Source: Pisaster brevispinus (Eukaryota; Echinodermata; Asteroidea; Forcipulatida; Asteriidae). Taken from it: a stretch of DNA of 64,000 nucleotides. Each line of letters begins with the position of its first letter. Position 1 is the stretch's first letter. Positions 1-14,700 of the stretch are shown one piece after another. Under the pieces are notes generated by a model. The model did no database searches, was not told where the DNA came from, and saw only the letters and a list, made by a program, of their open reading frames with translations. A program made the translations under genes and the position numbers. The stretch covers positions 124,001-188,000 of the forward strand of contig JAMKCF010000013.1 of NCBI GenBank assembly GCA_023634235.1. The letters run 5' to 3'.

Positions 1-89
1 TCTGTCCCCCATGGGAAATTAATATGAGTTGAAGGAGATTGTTTCAAAAGAGGACGCTATCAGCAGAAGTTTGTACACGGGGGGACAGA
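1..89. mobile_element. Short MITE copy, TCTGTCCCCC ends
   Basis: Begins tctgtccccc and ends ggggggacaga, an inverted pair. A second copy with the same interior (agaagtttgtaca) is at 37727-37844. Confidence 0.6.
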
Positions 90-469
90 AATCTCCGACA
101 GAATCTCCTGCCACACCGGATTTTGCACCACCGCAGGTACGCGGGTTTGGGTGGACCCAGCGTTGTACTCCTTGAAAAAGAATGGTCTTAGTATAGCGAC
201 CCGCCAGGGAATCATTAACGTCAGAATTAGTCCTGGTAAGACATCAGTGTCTGTAGCAACGGAGGAGTCAAACTTGGGCTAAGTCAGAATGTGTTTCGGC
301 AAATTGCTACCGAACACCAGTTCCCGGTTTGCCCCCCCCCCCAAAAAAAAAAAAAAAAGACTCCCCAAAATAGCTTCAAAATCGCATTTTGGTTTCTCGA
401 TATGACAAAGATGAAATGTCTGGGATTTAATTGTTGTACTCACGATAATTTGTTGAGCTCCGGATTGAT

Positions 470-1310
470 GTTTTAGGTCCACAATCGGAAAAAACAATCT
501 CGATCATGACCATCATAATGTTTAGCAAAATAGACAGGTGCCCTATCGCCGTTCTGGTGTTCATCTGGTCGACCGCTTGATCGTCCTGTTTCACTACTTG
601 CCGCCATGTAATTAATGTGGCGCCCTCAATTGTCAATACTTAACGGTGAACATTGGATAATGTTACTGTAACGAACACAAATCGTATGCTCAGGAAAGCT
701 TCGCCCCGCCGGGTGCTGGAGGGAGTACCCCCGTTGGATCATGGATCCGAAGAACAGTGCTCTCACACAGGCAGGCTGGACAGAACTTTGTGTGAACTGT
801 TAAGTGATTGGACAAATTACTGCGCGCGTTGGCTGATGTTATTACAAATTGTGTAAATATAAGAGATTATCCAGCAGGTGCGCTGGCAGGATGCGTTCGC
901 TGTGTGTTGGCGCCCTTTTTCTAGCGATGTGTTGTGCATGACAGAACAAATGATGAGTTCAGTGAGTAAGCACTGAATGAGTTGTTCTTGGAAAGTGAAC
1001 AAATCGGTGTGTTTCATAATATGTCTGCGTTTGGCTTCAGAGCAAACAAGGACCCATTGACCAGTACGAAATACATTACACTTCAACTGTTATGCCTGCG
1101 TCCGAAGTTTTGCTTTCGTTTGTCCGGATTTGTTCACATTCTCGACGATCACACAAGTATAATAAAATTATATCTTTGTCAATATTACTATTAATAAAAC
1201 TACTTTTGTTTCTAAATAAATTTCACACTCAGAAAGTCAACGTAATTGTTCGGTTTATATTGTTTCACAATAACGAAATAATGATTTTTATCCACTGCAT
1301 ATTATAACAA
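470..1310. repeat. Repeat copy shared with 30185-31650
   Basis: 470-660 (ccgccatgtaattaatgtgg and neighbours) and 1076-1310 (gtttgtccgga) match 30185-30565 and about 31450-31650 in the same order. Not coding as far as I can see. Confidence 0.6.
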
Positions 1311-1953
1311 TTTTATTTTAAAAAGCATGTTTGTTAGTGAGGCAAAGTGATGACCTGAAAAGTTTTGTTTGTATTAGAACCCAATATCACTTAAAGTGAC
1401 CACCGTAATGTGAATTGCTTGCTTGGTAAAAATTTTACTTACAAACAAATCATAATTATTACCTGTTGCAAAAAGGACTCAATTTCATAAAGCCTGTCAG
1501 CAGAAGAACTTGCCAAGCTCAGAAAAACCTTGCTTAGCAGAAACTGGCTACCAGCCAACATTCCATAAAGTTTACATTGTTGCAACCGGTGTCCCATTCC
1601 CATGTTTTGCTTAAAACAAGAGATTTTCTAAGCAGTATATTCAAGGAATAGTATAAGCAATAACAAAGTGACACAGCTTGGATCCCTAAAACAAGCTCTG
1701 ACCTTTTTGCAAATGCATCGTTGTAAAGAAATCCTAAAAACAATGCTATAGGTTAGCAAATTATATACATACAACTGGATTACATTGTTCCATTTCCAAA
1801 ATAATGCATAAAAATTATATTCCTTTACAAAATGTCTGAGCATTAAAACAGAAAATAAATACAATTTCTGAGTATTAACAAAATAAAATACTTTGGCACT
1901 TTCATTGTTATTTCAGATTTTTGTTCTGTGGGCCTATACAATTTTCTTTCAAA
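1311..1953. other. Non-coding flank
   Basis: AT-rich, no splice-consistent exon seen on either strand apart from the degenerate MITE at 1480-1650. Confidence 0.5.
1480..1650. mobile_element. Degenerate MITE of the CATAGAGCTGCTTAAGCA family
   Basis: Shares caatttcata, the TGCTTAGCAG ends and the internal 'ggctaccagccaa' block with copies at 44499 and 61924. Confidence 0.4.
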
Positions 1954-2720
1954 TTTATTCAAGACTTGCCATTAAATGTATCACATACTCTGAACTCTGG
2001 TTACCATTTTAATTACAGGCATAACAAAGCTATTAGGCATAGTTCTAGGTACTGTTTACAAAAATACGTATAGACCATTCACATTCTGATACCTTATACG
2101 TATTAATTTATTCCAATCTCCAAGTTATAAGTTCAAACAAAAGTATCATATAACCAACATGTGAAAAATTCATCAAATTTGGTTTTAAATCAAGGTTTTT
2201 TTTTCTCATTCGAATTGGTATTGCTGCAACCAAAACACGCAATGGTAACTTAGGGTCACATAACAATATTTCTCAGTTTAAAAGACATTTTAAAGGCAAA
2301 GTGCAATATTGGTATTCATTATTGGCATGCACTTTCCAATCTATGAGTTTAAAACTACTAAAATAATTAACGTTTCTTATAAATATACCGGCAAACTTTT
2401 CTTTGTCAAAACATCGAAACCTCTTTGTGCCATTGGTGATCATCAGGCATCCACTGACATGTGACAGAAGTGAACCATTTCTGTCAAACGATTTTCCCCA
2501 ACAGCAGAAATGATCCAGTTATTGAGGTCACAACAAAATCAGTCGAAATAATTCTATCATCACTTCACAATATTTGCAATACTTTCCGCCTGCATACAAT
2601 GAATTTAAACAAAAACAAATTTTGAGTACAACGGAATTACAAAATAGACCACCTGTTATAATTTTTGAATGCATCGACTGGTTACGTTAGCTTCAACAAT
2701 TACCTGTTGATGAGGATTTT
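1954..2720 (-). other. Probable 3' UTR of the RPTP gene
   Basis: After the stop at 2721 the first AATAAA signals on the minus strand are at 2107-2112 and 1954-1959. The mRNA probably ends just beyond one of them. Transcript data would be needed to choose. Confidence 0.4.
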
Positions 2721-2792
2721 CTACACTACTGCATACACGACGTCAACGTCCAAATACATATGTAAGGCTTCGTAGATCAACTTGTACTGCTC
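2721..2792 (-). CDS. RPTP exon 32: C-terminus
   Basis: [20 protein letters not shown], then AVV and TAG (2721-2723). EQY.. is the standard last helix of a PTP domain, so the protein ends just after D2. Acceptor tgttcag. Confidence 0.93.
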   Translation of the reverse strand, partial: EQYKLIYEALHMYLDVDVVYAVV

Positions 2793-5700
2793 CTGAACAA
2801 ACCAAAACGGGACAATGCATTATTTTGTTTTTCATTTGTAACTCATTCTCCAGTCCTCTGAATGGAGAATATTTCAATCTGGTTGTACATTTGTTGTTTA
2901 CACGATTTTACATGCACTGGTTGCAATGTCTGGTACTGACCGGCACATCATGATAATAAACCCTTCAGAGATCAAAGCCTGCTCTGATCATGACAGAGCC
3001 CCTTTAAGCTTATGCTCTTTGAAAAATCAAGCACAGAGCACAGTTTCATAAATCTGTATAGCAGAAAATGTTGCTTAAATTTGCACCGGGATACCAGTTG
3101 CAGATGGTACTTACCAAGGCTTACTTTGGTAAGGTAACCTTATTCAGGCAAGCAAAATTGCGCCATGGTCTCCGCGGTTGCCAGGTGGGTTTTAGGAACA
3201 GAGTCCCAGTCATATAGATTAACCGCATATAAAACAATTGTGTTGCTAAAGTAATACCATGCTCGGCATGATGTCCTCACAGTAAAGTCAGCTTACCAGT
3301 GACTGCACCAATCCATGACGTGAGACTCTGAGTTTCTTGACTGCCTGGAAGACATCCACCACATTCTCAACACCCAGTCTCTCTATGACATTAAGGAGAG
3401 CGCAGAAAGTTCCACTGGCGCCCTCACCGTCGCTGTCAAACACAAAATCATAAAATCATTTTTATTAATTTTTTTGACAGTGGTTTACATAGAAAAAGCT
3501 TTTCATTTCTTTTGTCGGTAGTTAAAACACAAATATTTCTTTCGCTTATGTTTTTGGTCCATATTCTTAAAATACATTGAAAATATTTCAGATGTTTCTT
3601 ATCTGCTTATATCTGAACAAGAAAGTACCATTGGATGAGCAATAGAATAATACTTTTTGTCAATTGAACTGTATGCAAAGATACCAACATAGGCCTACAA
3701 ATAGTTGTTTCGATCAAGGCTTCGTAAATTTGAGGAGTGAGACTGATATGATCGTCATCTATACACAAGTTAACCATTTGAACTAGCCGTCATTGATAAC
3801 TTGTTTGAAAAATAGTTCAACCCCCAAAAATTACCAAATTACTGTCACTGCAGACCACAAAAGTTACTAAAGTGCTTTTTTAGGTTACTGCAATAAGCAT
3901 AACATTTTGATAAGAATGTGCATATGAGTCAACCAAAACTTGATGAAACTTTTCAGAATTTGGTTAGATTGTGCTTGTATTAAACTAGCAAAAGGAAATG
4001 ACCAAACACCTTACATGCATTGAATTGTAATTCGGTCGTCTTTATGCTCATGTTGCCACTCTTTAACAGCTGCGACCAACTCCACGATGGATTTCGGTGA
4101 TGATGGTACGCCACCATCAGGCCAGTTCAGTAATTGAAAGTGACAAATCAGACGGGATTCCTGAGTTCCAATGACAAGAATGAAACACAAATTTACAGCT
4201 TCGTGCTAATTCTAGATCTTGTACGCAGTTAGTGCTACGACACAATGCAAATCCGTTGTGAATGCGCCATTGCACTGTCAAATTTTCTGGATTGTTTGCG
4301 AAATAATTATTATATTTTGCTTATGTAGTTTTCTGCTATTGACATATTTATGAAGTTGACCCATAGATGTTGGACTCACTGAGGCTGTGTGCTGCCTAAG
4401 TACTCCAGGCCTAGATTCTCATCTTTGAATGGGTGAGGTCATTTTCAATTTTTCAAAGGGCACTTCAATGGAAAAATCTTAAAGTCTAAACGAAACTTTT
4501 GAAGGGGCACCAAGGAGAAGACCATGAGCAACATAGACCTTGATCTTCTTGGCCTCCCTGTAATTCCAGGCCTGGTACTCTGTGGGAGTATCTCCTCCAG
4601 GGAGGCTCTAAAGGCTGTTAACCTCCACACCTGAGGCCATGTCTGAATTAGCGGCTACGGCTACATGAACAAACATTGAAGCATTTGATACCCAAAGCAA
4701 CACCATTAGCAATAGCTACAGCCGGAGCCGCAGTGACCAATTCAGACAGTCTTAGTTTCTAGGCTGTTTCTCCACCATGCAAGGTTTCAATTATTAATCT
4801 AGCTTCATACCTGATCGTCATCTTTAACCAGGGATAGGTAACGTATGGCGACGTTTGGTCTCACTTTATCAATAGACTGTGTAGTGACTGTCAGACTGCC
4901 ATATCTTGAAGACCCTCTCTCTGGCCAGTACTTGACACATGTCTGTGGGAAGAAAAACAGGTAATACTCAATAACGTTTTTTCTCACTATCTAACCATGT
5001 TGATGGACAAATTAAGTTAGCACCAATGTTAACACAATTCAGGTGTACATGTAAATTAAGCTTAGTAAATCTTGGATTAAGTTTGTTTCAAATAAATTAA
5101 AAGTGAACAATTTTAAATAAAATACAATACATTTTTAAAAGTGCACATTTTAGTAATACATGTTCAAAATTGATTTTCAAAGGCCACCACACAAATGAAC
5201 AAGTTTCAAGTTCCTACTTACAGGATCGTTTTTATCTAGTGTATTCAACATGACGATACAAGTAGACTTGTAGTCATAGACCATCATCCACATGTCACTG
5301 ATGGTGTGGGGTAAAGGCATCTGGGTGGCAATGTACTTCCCTTTGGAACTTGGACTCTGTCAAATCACAAAGTTGGAAGACAAATTTATGATTTATGAAA
5401 GTGTAGTGAGCTTTAAGGAAAAGCATGTCGTTATTTTTGGAACATACATGTTATTGTAAAAGAGATTTTGAGCATATCAGGCTTATTTTGATTTACAATC
5501 AAAATAAGCAATGGTGATTTACGGGTCTTGGTTTGTTTCTTTTCTTCTTTTGAACTTAGTATTTAATGTGTATTCTTGGGATTGGTATGATATGAACTTT
5601 AGAATCATTGACCTTTGAGGTGGAAATATTTCTCAAGGGGATTGGTACTGGTATAAACTTTAGAATCAGTGAGCTTTCAGAGGGAAATATTTCTCTTGAG

Positions 5701-8700
5701 GATTGGTACTAGTATGAACTTTAGAATCAGTGAGCTTTCAGATGGAAATATTTCTCAAGGGGATTGGTACTGGTATGAACTTTAGAATCAGTGAGCTTTC
5801 AGAGGGAAATATTTCTCTTGAGGATTGGTACTGGTATGAACTTTAGAATCAGTGAGAGTTCACATGGAAATATTTCTCCAGATGGTTGGTTGTAAATAAG
5901 GACTACTCAAAGAAGTCACCCAAGTATTCTGACTTACATTGAGGAAGCAGGCATTGATGTAGTTGTTGAATCTGTCTTTTCCCGATGACATCAAGTGAGG
6001 TCGGAACAGATCAACTTGAAAAATAAAAAGTTAATCGGTGACATTAATTTTACTGTTTAGTGCTTTATCAGATCCTACAAGGAAAGCTTACACAGAGAAT
6101 GCCTAGAGCTGGTTCAACCAAGCTTTAAATCAGTAACAGTGCGGTTCCAGGGTAACTTCCGATAAAAGTCAATTCAAGGAAACACATACAACTACAGTGT
6201 AGGACAAGTCTCTATGCATCTAACCAAAACACTATACATGTGGAAATAGTAATAAAAGTTTATACTTTTTGGGCTAAAAAAAACACACCATTTTGCAGGG
6301 AAAAAAATTGGCTGAAGTACAATACACTAAACTTTTTTCCTGCGAGGTCACTTATAAAATTAACTAAAAAGCCTCACCTGGTAGTTTGTCTTGAAATCTG
6401 TTTTTCTTAACATTTCCTGGTTGCTGACCCCCTTTAAACTTGTCAGGTTTCGGAATATTGGTCACCAAATTCAGATTCTGTATTTGAAGACAATCAAAAC
6501 AAAGTACGATTGAGGGTATGTTAAATGCTTATTTCAGTTGCCATATGACAACATTACAGAAACTGACATCTGCATCTCGCAATCAGGGAGATTTAGTACA
6601 ACAATCCTTATGCCTTGTGCTACAAAAGGAAAAGAACAAATCGGCTTTACATTCGTGCATATTCGTTATAGTTTATGGTTAAACTTCTTTGCCAGATTCA
6701 TTTTTTTTTCATTTGGATTGTATGTCCCTGTAAAGTGTTTGACACATAACGGTGTAACTAGGGTAAAAACAAATAAATAACTTTGTTTTGTCTGATGCAA
6801 TTATGACCTCAATGAAACACTTATCATGAAAAGTTCGTGTACAGTCACCTTAATTTATACTGAAATACAAAACTAATTAACAATAGAAAAATCTTTAAAT
6901 GAGACCGTCACCTCAAACTCTAGCTGCAGTCCTGTCTTCCCACTGGCCTTTTTGACCTTCTTCAAGGCAGTCAGCTTGGAGAGAAGCTTTCCTGGCTTAA
7001 TGCAGGTGTCACCACATAGAAAGAAGTCAATCAAGACATCAAAGATGAACTCATACTGGGCCTGTTTGGATTGAGAAAGAACTTAAGTAGTAGGCCTGGT
7101 ATTTCATATTTGAGAGGGCAAAGCCGTTTTTCATTTTGCAAAGGGCTTTTCCATCGAACATTTTTAAAGCCTTCAGGAAAAAGCACCATGGCAAAGACCA
7201 GGCCATGACCACTGTGTAACTCCAGGCATGTAGTATAGTTGGCAGTCTAGATGCCCATTGTGATGAGGTGCGTTCTGCGTTATTATGCAAAGGGTCAGTA
7301 GGAAAATTGAATTTTTTCTGAAAATTAAGTAACAAGTTTTTAACGTCTTGGTTTTTGGACATTGTGCTACGAAACTTTTAAAACTTCACAGTGAAATCAA
7401 ACACTAAGAGATTAATACCATACTGATGTTTGTTAAATAAAGCTTATGTTTAATTCATTTGCTTTTTATCATTGTCCACCAAATTGTTGTTTTATTTTTT
7501 GTGAACTTTCTCTGATGCAACTGTTTTATTTCTGGTTTTAGGTACTATTCAATAACACTAGACAGAACTTGTACAAATGACTGGAAATAACTTGATGTTT
7601 ATAATTTACCGATGTTTGAATCATCTTCATCCGTTTGTCTCTCATGCCACAAGCAAAGTTCCAGATATCAACTTGACCTTCTGCCTTGGCTTGGTCCAAC
7701 ATGGCGTCCAAAATCAAAAACACCCCGGTGCGGCTGATTCCTGAACTACAAAGTAACATGAACAATTATGGCATGATACCATCATGGAGATTTAAATTTC
7801 TGATGCACCATTTTCAGTCTCTGTCTGATTTGCACCCAGACATAATATTTTTTTATTATTCTTGTATTAATAAGGAAAAAAGAAGAACTATAAAACCAAA
7901 ACAGAACAAAAAAGCAAGAAATATAGGTCTAGCCCTAGAGACATTCAGAATAGCAAAGTGTAAAAAGGATGGTGACAGGAGGGCAACTGATCGGGCATGG
8001 AGAAAAGCAGAATTAGTGACACATGAGAAAATGATAAATGAGTGTATGAAGGGAGCATGCAAGTATGCGATGTCAGTCTGGGGACGGACCAAACAAAACG
8101 ATGCAGGTTAGGGACAACAAAAGTAAACTTAATCACTCTTGCTTGGAAGCATGTTATCCAATACATATAGTCAGACAGGAACTGGCAATAGAAAGACATG
8201 AAAACATGAGGTGGAGGAAGACGAATCACGTTCGTCAATCTGGAAGGATTCAATAAAACCAATATCAGACAGGATTTAAACAGATGGCGTTAAGTTGACT
8301 TATAAATATCGGCAGGGAACAAATTACAGCAGATGTGATGTGGAATGGTGTCTCTGAAGACGAGGGGGCGGCGAGTGAAGTAAAAAGTCTGTGAGAGCAG
8401 AAAGATGGCAGAATGTGAGCGTGTAAAGATGGAGAGGGTAGCGAAGAAACAGAAAACATCTTCGACTCTCCACGCACTAAGCCAAAAAGAATTAGCGTGT
8501 CAAGATTAAGAGGCTACCAATGGCGTACAAAGTGCAGTCACAAAAATACCAACCTGCAATGAATGACCATCGGACCAGCATTCTTGGGGTTGTACTCCTT
8601 TACTGTTTTGACAAAATTCACCACTTTGACGGGATCTTGGGGCAAGCCCATATGAGGCCATGTTATGAAATGATACTGCCGAACCTGTCTAGTCCAATCA

Positions 8701-11700
8701 TCCTAGGGTGTAATGAAAAAAATAAACAGGATTCGAGAATTACTAAACGGGCCTCATCCACAAAATATAGACATTGCAGGTGAGGATAAAAACGTTGTTG
8801 CTTGTGTCTTTACTTACAATTCCATATTTTGAGCATCAGGCTTAGTACAATAGCAGGGCTCGAATTTTACAGTTAACTACAAGCGTGAGAATCAGTTGGA
8901 CCAGTAAACGTGAGGCCATTAGTTTAAGTGTTGGACCAGTAAACTTATGCCCGGACAATAACCATACATGAACTTCACTGTGTTATATCTTGAACAGAAA
9001 CAAATTTGTTCAATGTTGACTTTGAGTTCGATAAATACTTCTCAATTCTAATGAAGTATTCTTAAAACGCAAAAACACAGTCAAGGGCATTTTTACAAGG
9101 ACCTAGAAAGTTGTTCACTCATACATATTCTGGTCTTGTACAAAACTGTCTGGTCAAGTACACGTTTTGAGCTACAAGCCATGCGGTCATGTGGATTCTT
9201 CTCCTAGATTGACCCGATTCAACTGACCTCATCATCGCAATAATCTTGGTTGTACTATTTTGGGAGTCAGTGCCCGCTGGTGTTTCAAAATGTAGTGAGC
9301 ATTTCATGGCCAGGGTTTATATACACATTTACCACAAATTGTACGTGCAATTTGACTCCAAAAATTTCGAGTGTGGCTGACAGTAGCCGTGTGATGTTGC
9401 TGCGAAGAGTCAGGTGCAATAGGTTTAGTGTATACGCATCCAGAATAACTCAGTCGTGTGTGTAGCTTTAAGGCTATATTAAAACAAAAACAAGATAATG
9501 TCTACTTAGCAAAGTTTGTTTGGGTTGGCTTCAACGTAAATAAGCAATTTACTTCATTACCTGCAATTTCAGATTTATCGTAAAATCTCGGACGACGTAA
9601 TCTTCATGTGTTTCCTCCGTTTTCAAAGTGACAACATAATCACCATAGCGTGCTGTTTTGTCTGGCCAATACTTCTCACATTTTTCCTGAAAGTTTAAAA
9701 TGGAATAGAGCAAACAGCAATAACAAAAAATGTTTTAAGTTAAGTGTGTACCTCAAGTTGGTTACAAATTGAGCAATGCAGCTTGAATTACCTTGACTCC
9801 TTCTTGTAGGTTGGTGAGCATGACAATCTTAGCGGTATTCTCCTGCCATACCATCCTCCACATGTCACAAACGGAAGCCTTGTTTGGACCTAAAATTGTG
9901 ATATACATTATTAAAATGATATGGGATGTACAGACAGTGAAGGGCTGGCTGGTTTTAAACCATTGAAAAATCCAGTTATGATCAATAATTATTGTACATT
10001 TCTGGTAATGAAACCAAGGATGCCTCATAAGTGAATAGTAGCTCGCTAGCCTGAGGAAACCTGTAAACGAGGGTGCTCGCAATGTGAACCAGAAACACCT
10101 CGGGGGTTTACCCCCCTACTCTTCAGATATAAGTGTTCTGGGTTCATTTTATGCACACCAATCCCAGTTCATGAACAAAATAATTATGGTAAAGAATCTT
10201 GCTAATGACACAAGTGCCACGACCAGGATTTGAACCAACACTAGAGCTTGAGTCCGATGCTCTTAACCACTCGGCCACGACACGCCACAAAATAATCATG
10301 GAAACATTAGTAGCCAAAGATTTGAGTTCTATTACCTTTTTGTAGTTTAAAGCTCCAAGAAAAGTTGCATAAGTTTGTTTATAATTTGACTCACCTTGGC
10401 TGGCTATGTATTGGTTCGGCTCCTTGAAACCCTGTTTTAGTGAGTAGAAAAGCAAAAACACAGAATACTTTATGTCTGCATTTCTACAGATATCAAAAAC
10501 AGATTTAAAAAACTGTTTTATTTTGTTTTTTTCTCGGGGGGATTAGTTATTGGACTGAAAACAAAGCGGCTTTTTAAAATTCGTTAGTTGAACTCTTTTA
10601 GGAAAACTTTGTTTTCATTTTATAAGCAAACTGTATCTGTGTTAAACTTAATCAACCGTACTTGGTTTAAGTTCACTACTGTTCAGGGGAGTTTCCCGCC
10701 TTTTCCAGTTCTTTCTCAAACTCAAAGTGGTCCATCATGGATTCTTTACAGGCAATTACAGGGACCAGTCAGAACAGAAACAGATCATGATGATTAACTT
10801 ACATCCATGTAACTTGCGTTTACATAATCCGAGTCTGGTTGATCTGGTAGTTTCTCAAGCACAACGCGAGAAAAATCATCTGTGGTAGATTAAAGGTAGA
10901 TTCAAATCACTGCAAGACCATGACATTTAAACATTTCCTAGTTATATGATCATTTCCCAAGGCAACGTGAGAGGAAAATGAAAAAGGGGTAGACAGAGGA
11001 AGAGATGAGAAGAAAACATGTAAGAGTGAACGAACTAGAGTTTGCCAACTCACACAGGGCAGTGGAGAACAGAGAAACATTGAACAAGATTGTTACAAAA
11101 AGAGGGCAGTGGAGGACAGAGAGGCATGGAGAAAGATTGCTACAAACAGAGGGCAGTGGAGGACAGAGAGGCATGGAGAAAGATTGTTACAAACAGAGGG
11201 CAGTGGAGGACAGAGAGGCATGGAGAAAGATTGTTACAAACAGAGGGCAGTGGAGGACAGAGAGGGTTGAGGAAGATTGCTTAAAGTAAAACAGAGGGCA
11301 GTGGAAGACAGAGAGGCATGGAGAAAGATTGTTACAAAAGAGGCATGGAGAAATATTGTTAAAACAGAGGGCAGTAGAGGACTAGAGGCATGGAGAAAGA
11401 TTTATATGAAGTCATCAGTGGCGCCCAATGTTATTTAGCGTGTTAACACCTCATCTGGCATGAGTTGTTAACGGAAAGAGCAATTTCTGATTATTTCGTT
11501 AAGACAAAATGTTGCAATACAAACAAAAATCGTTTTTAACTCACAAGGAATGATGTTAGCATAGCGATTCTTGTCATTGTTTTTGTCATCTTTTCCTCTT
11601 TCACATGAATGATGGTCGGCATCGGGCAAACGCTCAAAGTTGAAAATAAATAAAATGAAACAGATTGTTAATCTTAATAAAAGGGAGGCAATAGACCTTC

Positions 11701-14700
11701 GTAGGGCCTACTAATGACATCACCACTTTGCAGAAGAATGGGAAACCATTCTGTCTCTGTCGGAAATGCAGTACCCAGCTTACAGCATTTCAGCAATGCA
11801 CTAAACCTTGACACCATCAGTACAGGGGTCTTTTAGAGCCACATAGACCCACTGAAGAGCCACTTACATATGGCAGTAAACACATAAATTAGCTTATCAC
11901 ATAAACATCTAGCTCAGCATAATCGTTAGCGTGTGCCCAGGCAGTCAAGTGCACCGTACTCAATATGTAATGTTATTTGGGTAATAATAAAAGGTGCTTT
12001 GAGGCGCCTATTTGGTGTAGAAAGCGCACAATAAATTCACATATTGTTATTATTACAGAACCATCATTATCATGACTCACCTCATAGTCAAACAGAAACC
12101 CATTGCCCTCTTTGTACGTTTCCTCCTTCTTCTTGCTGACATAATCTTTGAGCTCTGACAAAGGAATCGGAAAAGGAGCCGTAAACTGCTTCTTCTTGTT
12201 AACCTGCTTTGGTCTGGCTGGTGCAGCGGCTGGTGCAGTGGCTGGTGCCGTGGCTGGTACAGTGGCTGGTACAGTGGCTGGTGCAGTGGCTGGTGCTGTA
12301 ACCAGTGCATAGTCTTGTATGGTTACATCCATGATTTCATAGGTATCAATGTATGGATTTTCAAGTCCTGCAGAAAGTTTGTTATTGCTTGCTCGAACTT
12401 CTGCTAAAACAAATAAAACGTTCAAGAAATGTTTGGCTGTGATGTTGTCAACAAAAATTACGTGCATAACTTGTTTTTAATGTATGTAATAATTTTGATA
12501 AATCTGTTGTAGTTAAGATGCTCTAACACATCTCAATTTTTTGAAAAGTGCGGTCCAAACTTGACCGTTTTGTTATTACACTCGTTGCATTTCTGGCGTT
12601 GATGGCGTGTTTAATGACACTTTTGCCGTTGATGGCGTGTCAAAATTACAAACTATGACGTCGTCGTGAAGTGTTGCTTTGTATTGCAACAAAGTAGCTT
12701 TACCCAAAAAAAACAGGTTTCTCATGAATGAAATTTACCGAGGAATAAAGTGAGAGAGCTTTTCCTGAATCTTGCTCAAAAGCAGCAGAGAGAAAGGTGT
12801 TCGAAATTGTAACTTTTTACAATATAAAAACTGTTTAAATAATATCATAGTATGATCTAAAACTTGTTTATTAAATGATTTTCGGCAAAGATTGCTTATT
12901 GTTGTAAATATTTGAAACTAACAGCTATATTTTTCGTCAGGCATAACAAAGGGCTGATGAATTCAGCATAAAGTGTGAAACTGAACTTATTCTTTTAGTA
13001 AAACCTACAATTTTTTTTTTTTTTACAAGACAGGTCTCCTAAAGCTTTCGAGCTCATCGATTAAGTTCACTTGTGAGGCATCCTTGGTTTCATAACCATA
13101 AATATAGAATAATAATAACAGGGTGATAAGTTTGACTTACCATTTGAAGCGTTGAAATGTCTTCGGTCCCCTGAGCTTTGGTTAAGCCTTTTGTTTCTCC
13201 TGTCAAAGGTACAGTTACCAGACATAATAAATACAAACTACCCCCATTCAACGAAGATTAATTGCAGTTATTGGTTCATTCGTTAATTTCATTCATAATG
13301 GTTTATCACTACCATGTGTGTCGAAAACACAAGCTTAATTGCACATGAGTTAAAGACAAAACAGTATCCTGCTTAGCTTTGCTAAGCATAATTTTTTGCA
13401 AGCAGCTCTATGATATAGGGCCCCAATTTCATGGAGCTTCTTGAGCACAAGTGTTTGCTAAGCACCACAAAATTATGCTTAGCAAACTAAGGTCACTAGT
13501 CAAAATGGCATTTTACATGTACACTCTGTAACTGACTGTCTGACATCCTGCTTATTTCTGCTTAGTAGAAAATTGATTAGCAACACTTTGAGCCCATTTT
13601 CCCTGTCAATGAGAGTATATCACATGTCACTAATTATGACTGTAATAATTACCTTATTTTGAAGATCAAAGCAGCTATAATACAAATCAAGACAAGCAGC
13701 ATCAATGGAACCACAATCGCAGCCACCTGTGGGCTTGCAATTTGTGGCACTGCAAAACAAAGATTATATTGTTTAAGTTTTTGAACAAAGCGAACTTTTT
13801 TTTTAAATTATCTTTTGATGGTAAAGCTTACATCATTTGTACTGTAAAATTTATGACACTGAAAAAAATTAGTTCAGTATTACAAGTTCAGTTTTAGTCA
13901 AAAATTGGCTGGTCAGTTCATTGTGATTTTTTCCAATCCTTACCAAAAATGTTGTGATAATTGTTTCTGAAACTTTGACAATAATGTGGCTCATAATTTG
14001 ACCTCATTACTACATGATATTTACTGATATGGCGAATGTTAGTGAATGGAAACGGCCAGATTTCACTGAGGGATAATACTCTGTGACAATTTGCACCAAC
14101 AAAAAGCATTCAATAATAACTCACCCGTGAACCCTAATCATTTGAAGAAAAAAAACCACTGTCAATAAATACAAAGCAGACATGGAAACTCGTCTACCCC
14201 ACACACTGAAAATTCTAAAAACACCTAGTAAACAACGTTGACGACTCCATGTAGACAAGCACCGCCCTTGTCAGCTGTGACACATCTACCTTTGACCTTG
14301 CCTCGTTTGGACAAACAAGTGGAAAATGATTGCGTTTTTGGAAATGACGCTATACGAAGCGTCCAAAGTGTCCGATAATTCAATGTAGGGCTCCTATAAT
14401 AGGTTTTGTAGCGTCGCAGCAGTATTCATGAAAAAATAAAGGATGTCACGTGACGCGTGTTCCACCAATCAAATGACACGGATCTGTGAGTCCTATAATG
14501 CACATAATATAGTGCACATTTTTGTCAGGTACCCTAGGAATGATAGTTTTTGTTCTCATTTCACATAAAGGAACCGATTTTGTTTTTGCTTTCTGCCTCA
14601 GTTTGAATAGCCTGGGTTGAATTAAAGTAAAGTTGTCACAATCTGATCAAGGTAAGTTATTGACCGATAAATTACCTTCTACTCTGAGCGGTTCACTCCA

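Noticed and set aside
7686..8111. Plus-strand ORF of 141 codons
   Set aside because: It starts over RPTP exon 24 in antisense and has no recognisable domain; composition is that of random intron sequence.
11005..11289. Plus-strand ORF of 94 codons
   Set aside because: It is a read-through of the 47-bp minisatellite; its protein repeats only because three units make 141 nt.
12077..12310. Gln/Pro/His-rich minus-strand ORF of 77 codons
   Set aside because: Frame-shifted shadow of RPTP exon 17 over the 12-bp repeat.
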